64,000 bases of DNA from Mucilaginibacter gilvus (GCF_004054195.1 NZ_SBIW01000031.1:62001-126000); one strand, 5' to 3'; counted from the stretch's first letter, positions 9,617-18,369 are shown. A program made the numbers and translations. Notes: generated from the sequence alone by a model not told the origin.

Positions 9617-10192
9617 ATGACAAACGAGGCAATATATAATAAGTCTATTGAAACACAGGAATTACAACTGCCGGGATTGGGGCTAAAACTTACACACTAC
9701 GGCATTGTTGTTTTTTTGCTTTTTTCGCCTTTGATGACAATTGTGTTTCACCTAACAGATTATTTTAGCTATGGGTACACTTATTTCAAAGATGGTGAAC
9801 TTTGGTTTGCGTTTCTCCCATCTGCTTTGGCTGTAATTTTTTACTTCATTCAAAAAAAAAGGCTAAAGTTCAAGATAGTTCAAACAACGTTAAGTGCCCA
9901 ACAATTGAAAGAGGTAATAAGCGAAGTATCTAAGAACTTAAAATGGGTGCCAATGTCCTCATCCGAAAAAACATATGTTGCAAAAACATTTCCCGGCTTT
10001 TTCTCAGGAAGCTGGGGCGAACAGATCACCGTGTTATTTCATGAGAACACTGTTTTTATAAACAGTATTTGCGATCCCGATAAGAGGCCGTCAGTGGTTT
10101 CGTGGGGTCGAAACAGTGAAAATGAAAACACTCTTGCCGATAAGATAAACGAGGCCACTAATAAATTAACGCCCGCTGCCGGTTTACATTAA
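9617..10192 (+). CDS. Predicted membrane protein of unknown function
   Basis: I do not recognise this family by name. From the ATG at 9617 the protein has 191 residues; the only earlier start is a TTG at 9605. Two hydrophobic segments are visible, at about 27-45 (GIVVFLLFSPLMTIVFHL) and 62-78 (FAFLPSALAVIFYFI). A soluble C-terminal domain of ~110 residues follows, with LKWVPMSS and FFSGSWGEQITVLFHEN. The gene starts 17 bases after the AraC regulator, but its role in sugar metabolism is not supported; it may simply be a neighbour. Confidence 0.75.
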   Translation: MTNEAIYNKSIETQELQLPGLGLKLTHYGIVVFLLFSPLMTIVFHLTDYFSYGYTYFKDGELWFAFLPSALAVIFYFIQKKRLKFKIVQTTLSAQQLKEVISEVSKNLKWVPMSSSEKTYVAKTFPGFFSGSWGEQITVLFHENTVFINSICDPDKRPSVVSWGRNSENENTLADKINEATNKLTPAAGLH

Positions 10193-10249
10193 TAAGCCGC
10201 CGAACTAATCCCTCAACCATGAACTAAAAATTTTACCTTCGCCTTAACT

Positions 10250-11308
10250 ATGGTAACTTTTTTTGAAGCCTCGCTCGATACTATTTCTGTACACCATGTA
10301 GGTAACCAATCGCAAAACGAAATGTATTCTCTTTCTGACGCACCCGTTGAGCTAAAAGACGACATCATCCCCAACCTGCTCATGCAGTACTTTTTAAAGC
10401 CATTTGAAAAAGTGAACGAGGTTTATCACCTGATGCATAGCAGTGGCGACCTTGCCCTAAACGAACTGCACCACTTCGCTACCATGGCTTTTGAGGATAA
10501 AAGTAAATTCCACGAAGCATCAGAACAGATAGCCAAGCATTTGTATAAGGTGAGTACCCATCCTAACATCAAAGGCGGGGAACTATACGTGGTATACTTT
10601 AATAGCGTACAGATAGAAGGGAACCCGCTGGATGCCATCGGCATATTTAAATCGGAAAACAAGGAAACCTACCTGAAGGTCTATCCGGATAAAGGCGGCT
10701 TCGCGGTGGATTATGAACAGGATGCCATCAACATCAACAAACTGGATAAAGGTGTGCTCATCTTTAACATCGAAAAGGAAAACGGCTACAAAGTGGTGGT
10801 TATTGATAAAACCACCGGCGGGCAGGAAGCTGCCGTTTACTGGAAAGACGAATTTTTGCAACTAAAAGTGCGCAATGACAGCTACAACCAAACCAGCAAC
10901 ACCCTCGGCATCTACAAAAACTTTGTTACCCAAAAGCTGGACGATGAATTTGAGATGAGCAAAGCCGATAAGATTGACCTGCTGAATCGGTCCATGAAGT
11001 ACTTTAAGGAAAAAGAAACCTTCGACCTGGACGAGTTCAGTGAAGAAGTGATTAGCAACCCGGAAGCTATCGCATCATTTAAAAATTTCAAGAACCAATA
11101 CGAGGAAGAATTTGACAGCCCGATTGGCGATAGTTTCGAGATCTCCGGCAACGCGGTAAAAAAGCAGGCCCGGATCTACAAAAGCGTGTTAAAGCTGGAT
11201 AAGAACTTCCACATTTATATCCACGGCGATAACAAGCTGATAGAAAAGGGTTTCGACGACGATAAGGCGATGAATTACTATAAGGTTTATTTTAAGGAAG
11301 AGGCGTAG
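10250..11308 (+). CDS. Nucleoid-associated protein, NdpA/YejK family
   Basis: The protein has 352 residues, the usual length for the Bacteroidota members of the 37-kDa nucleoid-associated family (PF04245). Recognisable segments include FEASLDTISVHHVGN at the start, YVVYFNSVQIEGNPLDAIG and FKSENKETYLKVYPD in the middle, and KSVLKLDKNFHIYIHGD near the end. Family members bind DNA in the nucleoid; the exact function in Bacteroidota is not established. It appears to stand alone as a single gene. Confidence 0.9.
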   Translation: MVTFFEASLDTISVHHVGNQSQNEMYSLSDAPVELKDDIIPNLLMQYFLKPFEKVNEVYHLMHSSGDLALNELHHFATMAFEDKSKFHEASEQIAKHLYKVSTHPNIKGGELYVVYFNSVQIEGNPLDAIGIFKSENKETYLKVYPDKGGFAVDYEQDAININKLDKGVLIFNIEKENGYKVVVIDKTTGGQEAAVYWKDEFLQLKVRNDSYNQTSNTLGIYKNFVTQKLDDEFEMSKADKIDLLNRSMKYFKEKETFDLDEFSEEVISNPEAIASFKNFKNQYEEEFDSPIGDSFEISGNAVKKQARIYKSVLKLDKNFHIYIHGDNKLIEKGFDDDKAMNYYKVYFKEEA

Positions 11309-11499
11309 TTGGGGATCATACCGATTTTAGTAAAGTTTGATGATGGGCAATACATTTGGCAAAATAATCCGTTTATTTTTACTTGAAAGCAATACGAACG
11401 GGTTAGTTTCGGCAGACCTTTCAAACTGGACTGGAAAAGCGTTTAAAATTCCTAGAATTAAGCTCAAGGAATATGCAGGCAGAGAGCAGAGTTACAGGT

Positions 11500-11868
11500 T
11501 TAATTTTCATTATCATACGCGAGTTGCATAAAGCCGATCACTTCCTCATTCAGGTCTTCAGCAGCGAGCATCTTGAAATGGTGATTGTATTGCTCCTGCC
11601 CCGGCACCTGCGCTATTTTCTGAAAACAAAGATTATCCGGATATTCTTGCTTAAACGGAAACACCACATGGATAAAGTTTTTGCCTAATTGCGTAACCCA
11701 GGCTATGCGTTTATGGCTGTTAGAGATCCCTATCATCGTTTTTGTGGCTTCAACTTTTACATCGCCAATGTTTTTAAACTGCGCGATGAAATGGTGGAAC
11801 AACATTAAAGTATGTTCAGATTTTCCGGTGAGGAGGGCGGAGAGTTGGTGATCGTCGGCAGGTAGCAT
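11500..11868 (-). CDS. DUF5655-type small protein
   Basis: The protein has 122 residues and no signal peptide or membrane segment. Motifs such as HHFIAQFKNIGDVKVEATKT, MIGISNSHKRIAWVTQLGKN and FHVVFPFK-like IHVVFPFKQEYPDN resemble DUF5655, which is found alone or fused to other proteins in many bacteria. No function is known for the domain. The gene stands alone on the minus strand and is separated from the next gene by a repeat element. Confidence 0.8.
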   Translation of the reverse strand: MLPADDHQLSALLTGKSEHTLMLFHHFIAQFKNIGDVKVEATKTMIGISNSHKRIAWVTQLGKNFIHVVFPFKQEYPDNLCFQKIAQVPGQEQYNHHFKMLAAEDLNEEVIGFMQLAYDNEN

Positions 11869-11887
11869 AGACTAAAGATAAAAAAAA

Positions 11888-12039
11888 TGTCATTTCTAAC
11901 GAGCGATAGCGAGGAGAAAACCTCTACGCTTGGCATTTAAGCTAATGCATTACGGCTTTGCATCGCTAACTGCGCGTCGTAGAGGATTCCTCGTCGCGCC
12001 ATTACACAAGCCCTACCCTGGCTCGCTCGGAATGACATT
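11888..12039. repeat. REP-like intergenic quasi-palindrome
   Basis: The ends are inverted: ATGTCATTTC at 11888 against GGAATGACAT at 12029, with GAGCGATAGCGAGGAG and CCTCTACGC mirrored by GCGTCGTAGAGG, CCTCGTCGCGCC and GGCTCGCTCGG. No coding content was found. It resembles the short dispersed palindromic repeats common between genes in Sphingobacteriaceae. Confidence 0.7.
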
Positions 12040-12056
12040 GGGGCGAGTGTTTGTAG

Positions 12057-12908
12057 TTAAAATTCAGGCAATATCCCTTCACCCCCCCAGCGTTCTTCAA
12101 TACCGAGACCAAAAAGGGCGAAATCATATTTCACAGGGTCCAGCGGGTCTAATTCGCGCAGGTTTTGGGTGAGTTCGAGGGCGGTTTGCCAGTCGGTTTG
12201 TTTGCGGGTGATGAGCTTGAGTTTGCGGGCCACGCGGTCTACATGAAGGTCGCAGGGGCAAATGAGGTCTGCCGGTTTTAATGTGTTCCAGATGCCGAAA
12301 TCTACGCCTTGCTCATCCTTCCGCACCATCCACCGCAGGAACATGCAAAGCCTTTTGCATGTTGATTTCTGCGATGGCGAGGACACGTGTTTTTTGGTAC
12401 GGTTAGGGAAATCGGGCAGGGAAATGAAATAGGAACGGAAATGATCCAATGCACCCTCAAGCCCCCCAGCCCACTGAAGGGGGAGTTCTTGAATTGCTGC
12501 TTTATTAAAATTCGACTCCCCCTTCAGTGGGCTGGGGGGCTTCGTAAATGCATCTTCTAAACTTTCAAACCGCTCGTAATGCTGCCTGAAGAACGAGATA
12601 AAGTACAGGGTATCTATATCGTTAAACGTGCGGTGTTTAAAGTGCAGTAGCTTTATAAGGTCGGGTTCCTGGTGATTGATGATAAAATCGTAGGGTGCGC
12701 CATCCATCAGGGTGATAAGTTCTTTGCACTTATTGATGATGGTTACCCGCTGCCCCCAGGCCAGGGTAGCCGCCCAAAAACCCATGATCTCGATATCCTG
12801 TTTTTTGGTGAAAAGGTGTGGGATACTTACCGGGTCGTTAGCGATAAACTCCGGGCGGTTGTATTGGGCAACCTTTTGATCGAGGAAGGATTTGAGGTTA
12901 TCATTCAT
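12057..12908 (-). CDS. TIGR02757 (DUF2400) family protein with in-frame repeat insertion
   Basis: The 283-residue product matches the TIGR02757 family of unknown function, with DPVSIPHLFTKKQDIEIMGF, LAWGQRVTIINKCKEL, FLRWMVRKDEQGVDFGIW and PCDLHVDRVARKL. The function is not known. Residues 123-150 (KPPSPLKGE to LPLQWAGGL) are unlike the family. They are encoded exactly by a 84-base perfect inverted repeat, which keeps the reading frame (84 is 28 codons). The flanks, SLEDAFT before and EGALDHFRSYF after, join smoothly without it. The gene should therefore still make a protein, with an extra surface loop. Confidence 0.88.
   Translation of the reverse strand: MNDNLKSFLDQKVAQYNRPEFIANDPVSIPHLFTKKQDIEIMGFWAATLAWGQRVTIINKCKELITLMDGAPYDFIINHQEPDLIKLLHFKHRTFNDIDTLYFISFFRQHYERFESLEDAFTKPPSPLKGESNFNKAAIQELPLQWAGGLEGALDHFRSYFISLPDFPNRTKKHVSSPSQKSTCKRLCMFLRWMVRKDEQGVDFGIWNTLKPADLICPCDLHVDRVARKLKLITRKQTDWQTALELTQNLRELDPLDPVKYDFALFGLGIEERWGGEGILPEF
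12459..12542. repeat. Perfect inverted repeat inserted inside a coding gene
   Basis: The left arm 12459-12486 and right arm 12515-12542 are exact reverse complements (28 bp each), around a 28-base loop. The arms contain CCCCCCAGCCCACTGAAG, the signature of a dispersed Bacteroidota palindrome. It lies in frame in the TIGR02757 gene. Confidence 0.92.
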
Positions 12909-12913
12909 AGATG

Positions 12914-12997
12914 AGTATCAAGTAGCTGGTATCAAGTATCAAGTAAAAAAATGAGGGTTCCTCCCATCTTGCTACTTAATACTAAATACTCGATACT
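12914..12997. repeat. Intergenic self-similar inverted repeat (ATCAAGTA type)
   Basis: The left part repeats AGTATCAAGTA units (12914-12945). The right part (12973-12997, TACTTAATACTAAATACTCG) is a degenerate inverted copy. It fills the gap between the TIGR02757 gene and the cystathionine gene, overlapping the very end of neither by more than a codon or so. Confidence 0.65.
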
Positions 12998-12998
12998 A

Positions 12999-14138
12999 TT
13001 AGGCCAAGGCCTGTTTCAAATCTTCCAATAGGTCTTCAATATCCTCCACCCCTACGCTTAAGCGCAACAGGTTATCTACAACGCCGGCTTTATCGCGCTC
13101 GGTTTTGGGGATGCTGCCGTGGGTCATGCTTACGGGGTGGTTGATAAGCGATTCCACACCGCCTAATGATTCAGCTAAAGCGAACACTTTGAATGAACCG
13201 GCAATGCGGAAGGTTTCCTGCAGGTCGGCATTTTTTAGTACGATGGAGATCATGCCGCCAAAATCGCGCATTTGCTTTTTGGCGACTTCGTGGTTCGGCG
13301 AATCGGGGAAGCCCGGCCAGTAAATTTTCTCTACCCTTGGGTGATCTTTTAAAAACTCGGCAACCGCGCGTCCATTTTCGCAATGCGCTTTCATCCGCAA
13401 GTGCAGGGTTTTAATACCGCGCAGCACTAAAAAGCTATCCATTGGTCCCGGAGTAGCGCCGCAGGCGTTGTAAATGAACCAAAGTTTTTTGTAAAGTTCC
13501 TCGTCGTTCAGCATCAGGGCACCCATTACCACATCGCTGTGGCCGCCAATGTATTTGGTTACCGAATGCATCACTACATCGGCACCCAGATCTATCGGGT
13601 TTTGCAGGTATGGCGAAGCAAAAGTGTTATCCACCACAAACAATAAATTATTGGCTTTGCTAATTTTACCAATAGCCTCTATATCCACCACCTGCATGGT
13701 TGGGTTGGTAGGCGTTTCTATCCAGATGAGTTTGGTTTTGTCGTTGATGTATTCGCTAACGATATTAGGGTCTTTCAGGTCCAAAAAGTGGAACTTGATG
13801 CCGTAGTTAGCATAGATCTTGGTAAAAATGCGATACGAGCCACCGTAGAGGTCGTTACCGGTAATTACTTCGTCGCCGGGTGCGAGGAGTTTCATCACCG
13901 CGTCTGTAGCGCCCATGCCGCTGGAAAATGCCAGTCCGAACTTTGCGTTCTCCAAAGCCGCTAAACAATCCTCCAGCGCCTTGCGGGTTGGGTTTGTACC
14001 GCGCGAATACTCGTACCCCTTGTTATCCCCCGGCGTTTTTTGCCAGTAGGTAGAGGTTTGGTATATCGGCGTCATGATAGCGCCAGTAGTTGGGTCGGGC
14101 TCCTGCCCTGCGTGTATTGCTTTTGTTGCGAATTTCAT
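12999..14138 (-). CDS. Cystathionine gamma-synthase/gamma-lyase (PLP enzyme)
   Basis: The protein has 379 residues, typical for the Cys/Met metabolism PLP-enzyme family (PF01053). Motifs are YSRGTNPTRKALEDCLAALE, FSSGMGATDAVMKLL, the phosphate-loop region, VVDNTFASPYLQNP and the cofactor lysine K195 in SVTKYIGGHSDVV. The C-terminal signature SLGGVESLINHPVSMTH is present. It works in the cytoplasm in transsulfuration between cysteine and homocysteine. Synthase (MetB) and lyase (CTH/MccB) cannot be separated reliably by sequence here. It is flanked on both sides by quasi-palindromic repeats. Confidence 0.92.
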   Translation of the reverse strand: MKFATKAIHAGQEPDPTTGAIMTPIYQTSTYWQKTPGDNKGYEYSRGTNPTRKALEDCLAALENAKFGLAFSSGMGATDAVMKLLAPGDEVITGNDLYGGSYRIFTKIYANYGIKFHFLDLKDPNIVSEYINDKTKLIWIETPTNPTMQVVDIEAIGKISKANNLLFVVDNTFASPYLQNPIDLGADVVMHSVTKYIGGHSDVVMGALMLNDEELYKKLWFIYNACGATPGPMDSFLVLRGIKTLHLRMKAHCENGRAVAEFLKDHPRVEKIYWPGFPDSPNHEVAKKQMRDFGGMISIVLKNADLQETFRIAGSFKVFALAESLGGVESLINHPVSMTHGSIPKTERDKAGVVDNLLRLSVGVEDIEDLLEDLKQALA

Positions 14139-14154
14139 AGCGTGCTTTCAGCAC

Positions 14155-14235
14155 AGTCCATAGTCGATAGTCTATGAACCATAATAAAAATTAAACCGTT
14201 CATAGCTATGGACTATCGACCATCGACTATAGACT
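14155..14235. repeat. Intergenic self-similar inverted repeat (CTATGGACTATCGA type)
   Basis: The left part (14155-14179) reads CCATAGTCGATAGTCTATGA. The right part (14199-14235) is its inverse with reshuffled copies of the same octamers (ATGGACTATCGACCATCGAC). It fills the gap between the ProRS stop and the cystathionine gene start on the minus strand. Confidence 0.65.
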
Positions 14236-14239
14236 CTTT

Positions 14240-15712
14240 CTAATATGCCCGTGCAAACAGCACTCTTTGCGTCGACGGATTACCCGTCAGGATGCATTTG
14301 CCTTCTTCCTGCTTATTGTTCAAAGGTATACAACGGATTGTAGCCTTAGTTTCATCTTTTATCTTTTGTTCGGTTTCTGATGTGCCATCCCAATGTGCAG
14401 AAATAAAGCCGGGCTGCTCATCAAGCATGCGTTTAAACTCTTCGTAGGTATCAACCTCAGTCGTGTTTTCCGCACGGAAGGTCGACGCTTTGGTGTAGAT
14501 GTTCGTCTGAATTTCTTCCAGAAGGGCAGTAATGTGTGCTGCTAAACCATCCTGTTGTACGGTTTCCTTAGTTTTGGTATCGCGGCGGGCCAGCTCCACG
14601 GTGCCATTCTGCATATCGCGGCTGCCTATGGCTACGCGCAGTGGTACACCTTTCAGTTCGTACTCGGCAAATTTGGCTCCCGGGCGATGGGTATCGCGGT
14701 TATCAAATTTTACAGTAACGTCTTTCGAGCGCAATTCCTTGGTTAAACCTTTTACGTATTCGGTAATGGCATCCAGTTCTTCGGGGTGTTTGTATATCGG
14801 CACAATAACCACCTGTATCGGTGCCAGTTTTGGAGGCAATACCAGGCCGGCATCATCCGAGTGGGCCATAATTAAGGCACCAATTAAACGGGTAGACACC
14901 CCCCATGAGGTTGCCCAAACAAAATCCTGTTTGTTATCCCTCGTGGTAAATTTCACGTCGAACGCTTTGGCAAAATTCTGCCCCAAAAAGTGTGAGGTGC
15001 CTGCTTGCAATGCCTTACCGTCCTGCATTAAAGCTTCGATGCAATAGGTATCCAGCGCGCCGGCAAAGCGTTCGTTGGCGGTTTTGCGGCCTTTTACTAC
15101 CGGCAGTGCCATCCAGTTTTCGGCAAATTCGGCGTAAATGTCCAGCATTTGTTCTGTTTCTGCTACAGCTTCTTCGGCTGTTGCGTGGGCGGTGTGTCCC
15201 TCCTGCCATAAAAATTCGCTGGTGCGCAGGAACAAACGGGTGCGCATTTCCCAGCGCATTACGTTGGCCCACTGGTTCACCAAAATAGGCAGATCGCGGT
15301 AGCTTTGGATCCAGCCGCGGTAGGTGTTCCAGATGATGGTTTCTGACGTTGGGCGGATAATTAATTCTTCCTCCAATTTTGCGTCCTCATCCACAACAAT
15401 ATTGCCGGTTCCATCGTTCTTTAGCCTGTAGTGTGTTACTACAGCACATTCTTTAGCGAAACCCTCCACGTGGCTGGCCTCCTTAGAGAAGAAAGATTTT
15501 GGAATAAGTAAAGGAAAGTAAGCGTTTTGATGCCCCGTCTCTTTAAACATTTTATCGAGCTGGGCTTGTATCTTTTCCCATATAGAATAGCCGTAAGGCT
15601 TAATGATCATACACCCCCTGACAGGCGAATATTCTGCCATATCAGATTTAATTATCAAGTCGTTAAACCATTGCGAATAATCTTCGTCTTTACTAATAAC
15701 ACCTTTGCTCAT
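14240..15712 (-). CDS. proS: Prolyl-tRNA synthetase (short, archaeal/eukaryote-like type)
   Basis: The protein has 490 residues and charges tRNA-Pro with proline. It is the shorter ProRS form without the editing domain found in E. coli, which is normal in Bacteroidota. Class II motifs are visible: IIRPTSETIIWNTYRGWIQS, RWEMRTRLFLRTSEFLWQEG (motif 2) and the motif 3 region WGVSTRLIGALIMAHSDD. The anticodon-binding domain lies around 290-400 (QVVIVPIYK, FDNRDTHRPGAKFAEYELKG). A C-terminal domain follows, ending in RAY. An essential gene, apparently transcribed alone. Confidence 0.96.
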   Translation of the reverse strand: MSKGVISKDEDYSQWFNDLIIKSDMAEYSPVRGCMIIKPYGYSIWEKIQAQLDKMFKETGHQNAYFPLLIPKSFFSKEASHVEGFAKECAVVTHYRLKNDGTGNIVVDEDAKLEEELIIRPTSETIIWNTYRGWIQSYRDLPILVNQWANVMRWEMRTRLFLRTSEFLWQEGHTAHATAEEAVAETEQMLDIYAEFAENWMALPVVKGRKTANERFAGALDTYCIEALMQDGKALQAGTSHFLGQNFAKAFDVKFTTRDNKQDFVWATSWGVSTRLIGALIMAHSDDAGLVLPPKLAPIQVVIVPIYKHPEELDAITEYVKGLTKELRSKDVTVKFDNRDTHRPGAKFAEYELKGVPLRVAIGSRDMQNGTVELARRDTKTKETVQQDGLAAHITALLEEIQTNIYTKASTFRAENTTEVDTYEEFKRMLDEQPGFISAHWDGTSETEQKIKDETKATIRCIPLNNKQEEGKCILTGNPSTQRVLFARAY

Positions 15713-15818
15713 ATACTGATTTATTGGAATAGAATTTGACTTTATAATTAATATTACTAACCGCCAAATTTATAAATTTATACGTTTATTTGAACTCGAA
15801 CTTTATACTCTCTTCAAA

Positions 15819-16778
15819 ATGAAAAGGAACCTACTCTTAGGAATCACAATGATCGGCGCCATGGCGCTGAGTTCCTGCTCCGTTAACAAAACCGCATCCA
15901 ATCAAAAAAATAGCGACGACGTATACTTTTCGCAGGCTACGGCCGGCGACGAGCCCGAATACGTTGCGCAAAAACCCGTGTATCGCCAGGACCAAGACGC
16001 TGCATACCAGGAGGAAGGCGACGATGATTACTACTATTATGACGATTACTCATCGCGTATAAACCGTTTTGGATATTATTCGCCCTTTAGCTATTACGAT
16101 AGCTACTACGGGGCATACAACCCATACAATTACGGCAACTACGGTTTTAATATAGGCCTCGGCTTCGGCGGTTACAATGGCTTTTACGGCGGCGTTGGTT
16201 ACGGTTACGGCGCATTTTCGCCTTATGCCGGTTACGGCTGGGGCGGTTATGGAGGCTATGGCTACGGTGGTTATTACGGATACGGCGGCTATGGTGGTTA
16301 CGGATACTCGCCATATTCTTACTACGGTACTGGCTATGGTTACGGCTATGGAGGCCAATACTGGGGCGGAGTATCGGCAAACAGCAGTTATGGTACTCCA
16401 CGCCCAAACAGGGGTAACGGCAGCCCGCGCGGCATTGGTGTAAGCGGTCGCAATGGCATAGGCTACACTGGCACCGCCAATAATGGTATTGGTTATTATC
16501 CTAACAGGCCAAACAGGGCCGGCGGCAACGGCGGCGGTGTACGCCCTAACGGTACAGGCGGCTACAGTAATGGCGGCTACAGCAATTCGCGCCCTACCAG
16601 GGCAGCGCGTGGCGAAAGCGGCCAAAGTTACCAGCCGCAGCAAAGGCCGGCAACCCAGGAACGCCAGCCAGACAGGCAGCCATCTTACTCTCCTCCTCCA
16701 TCAAACAGTGGCGGCGGTGGTAGCAGCAGCGGATCAGGCGGCGGCGGAGGTGGTGGCGGCAGGCCAACAAGACCATAA
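15819..16778 (+). CDS. Gly/Tyr-rich lipoprotein of unknown function
   Basis: The protein has 319 residues. It begins with a lipoprotein signal (MKRNLLLGITMIGAMALSSC, cysteine 20). An acidic stretch follows (DDDYYYYDDYSSR), then about 110 residues of GYGGYG-type repeats, a Gly/Asn/Arg-rich part and a C-terminal polyglycine stretch. Similar low-complexity lipoproteins occur in Sphingobacteriaceae; none has a defined role known to me. It is 24 bases before a FadL-type porin, so the two may be co-transcribed. The strong periodicity produces long antisense ORFs over 16050-16643 that are not genes. Confidence 0.8.
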   Translation: MKRNLLLGITMIGAMALSSCSVNKTASNQKNSDDVYFSQATAGDEPEYVAQKPVYRQDQDAAYQEEGDDDYYYYDDYSSRINRFGYYSPFSYYDSYYGAYNPYNYGNYGFNIGLGFGGYNGFYGGVGYGYGAFSPYAGYGWGGYGGYGYGGYYGYGGYGGYGYSPYSYYGTGYGYGYGGQYWGGVSANSSYGTPRPNRGNGSPRGIGVSGRNGIGYTGTANNGIGYYPNRPNRAGGNGGGVRPNGTGGYSNGGYSNSRPTRAARGESGQSYQPQQRPATQERQPDRQPSYSPPPSNSGGGGSSSGSGGGGGGGGRPTRP

Positions 16779-16802
16779 TTCATTTTTACACACCTAAAGT
16801 TT

Positions 16803-18287
16803 ATGAAAATAAAATATCTACTCAGTGTGATCGCTATAGTAGCGGTCACTAAAAATAGTTTTGCTCAATATTCGCAGGATGCCATCCGGTTTTCAGGCGC
16901 GCAAACAGGCTCTACCGCCCGTATTAAAGCAGTTGGTAATGCGGGTACAGCCATTGGCGGCGATCTGAGCTCGGTAAGCGGTAATCCTGCCGGCCTTGGT
17001 TTCTTTACCAAATCTGAACTGAGCATCACCCCGGAATATAACGATATCAAAATAAAATCGACCTACCAGAGTACACATGGTATGGATACCAAAACATCCG
17101 GAAATTTAAACCACGCTGCTTTTGTAATTTACCAGCAATTAAACCGGCCAAAAGGTGCCGACAAAAACAAAGGCTGGTTGAGCTTTAACTACGGCGGCGG
17201 TTACAGCCGTACCAATAACTTTTACGAGAACATTAATTACGCTGGCAGCAACGGTACAAACTCCATTAACGATTATTACGCCAGCCAGGCAAATTTATAC
17301 GGTATTGATGTAGGTACTTTAGCAGGTAATGCTTACGACCATAACCTGATAGACAATTATGGCACAAATGCCAGTCCAAACTATAAAAGTAACGCGTTCC
17401 CGGGTGTAGATCAGCAGAGTATTGTTACCCGCACGGGTGGCCAGTCGGCTTTAGATTTTGCCTTCGGTGCCAATTACAGCAATAAGTTTTACATTGGTTT
17501 GGGCGTAAGCTTTACCGATGTACGCTTTAACTCATTTAGCAATTTTTATGAGGATGGGGCATTATCTGTATTAGAAGGAACCCCTACGCCTGTAGCGGTA
17601 ACCCGCGATTACAGTTCCAAATTTTCGCAGGATCAAACCACCCGCGGCTCCGGCTTTGCAGGCAGGTTGGGTGTGATATTTAAACCTGTTGACGCATTGC
17701 GTTTAGGTGCGGTAATCAACTCCCCTACCTATTATACTATCGACGATTCGTACAGCGAAAGCCTTGCAACAAACATTAGCAATGGCAGCCGTTTTGAAGA
17801 TGGCCCGCAGAATTACTCATTAACGTATAACATGCGTACGCCATGGAAATTTGCAGGTGGCGCGTCGGTATTTATCAAGTCGTTTGGTTTTATTACCGGC
17901 GATATTGAATATGTAGATTACAGCAGCACCCATATCAGCAGCGACTCTAATTTTGACGCAACAGGCGACAATGCTTCCATCCGCACTTTATATCAATCAG
18001 CCGTAAACTACCATCTTGGTGCCGAAGCACGTTTAACCAGTTTCTTTTTACTGCGCGGTGGATACGGTATACAAGGTAAAGCCCGCCGTGATGATAACGC
18101 AAGCGACATTAAAACCGTAAGCGGCGGCGTAGGCCTGCGTTTTGGTGCCTATTATGTTGATGCTACTTACACCCGCGCAACAGGCACCCAAACGGTATTC
18201 CCTTATGAAATAGGCACAGCAAGCCCAAGCGCCTTGCTAAACAGAACCAACAATAACGGCTTTTTAACTTTGGGATACCGCTTTTAA
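16803..18287 (+). CDS. Outer-membrane transport protein, OmpP1/FadL/TodX family
   Basis: The protein has 494 residues, with a signal peptide ending at NSFAQ. The FadL-type hatch sequence GTAIGGDLSSVSGNPAGLGF is near the N-terminus. The rest alternates like a beta-barrel and ends in the outer-membrane signature aromatic YRF. The family moves hydrophobic compounds such as fatty acids across the outer membrane; the Bacteroidota members are often called hemin receptors without proof. It follows the Gly/Tyr-rich lipoprotein at 24 bases and ends at a strong terminator. Confidence 0.9.
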   Translation: MKIKYLLSVIAIVAVTKNSFAQYSQDAIRFSGAQTGSTARIKAVGNAGTAIGGDLSSVSGNPAGLGFFTKSELSITPEYNDIKIKSTYQSTHGMDTKTSGNLNHAAFVIYQQLNRPKGADKNKGWLSFNYGGGYSRTNNFYENINYAGSNGTNSINDYYASQANLYGIDVGTLAGNAYDHNLIDNYGTNASPNYKSNAFPGVDQQSIVTRTGGQSALDFAFGANYSNKFYIGLGVSFTDVRFNSFSNFYEDGALSVLEGTPTPVAVTRDYSSKFSQDQTTRGSGFAGRLGVIFKPVDALRLGAVINSPTYYTIDDSYSESLATNISNGSRFEDGPQNYSLTYNMRTPWKFAGGASVFIKSFGFITGDIEYVDYSSTHISSDSNFDATGDNASIRTLYQSAVNYHLGAEARLTSFFLLRGGYGIQGKARRDDNASDIKTVSGGVGLRFGAYYVDATYTRATGTQTVFPYEIGTASPSALLNRTNNNGFLTLGYRF

Positions 18288-18332
18288 GATTCGAGATAGT
18301 AGATGTGAGATTTGAGACAGAACTCAATTCAC

Positions 18333-18369
18333 CAAAAAAAGCGATGAGGTAATCTCATCGCTTTTTTTA
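18333..18369. terminator. Rho-independent terminator after the FadL-type gene
   Basis: AGCGATGAG and CTCATCGCT arms form a 8-9-bp stem around AAT, with seven A before and eight T after. It can serve both the plus-strand porin gene and the minus-strand small gene facing it. Confidence 0.9.

Noticed and set aside
14532..15047. 171-residue plus-strand frame over proS
   Set aside because: It is antisense to the conserved ProRS core.
16050..16643. 197-residue antisense frame over the Gly/Tyr-rich lipoprotein
   Set aside because: It is only the reverse reading of a GC-rich periodic repeat and has no family, start signal or natural composition.
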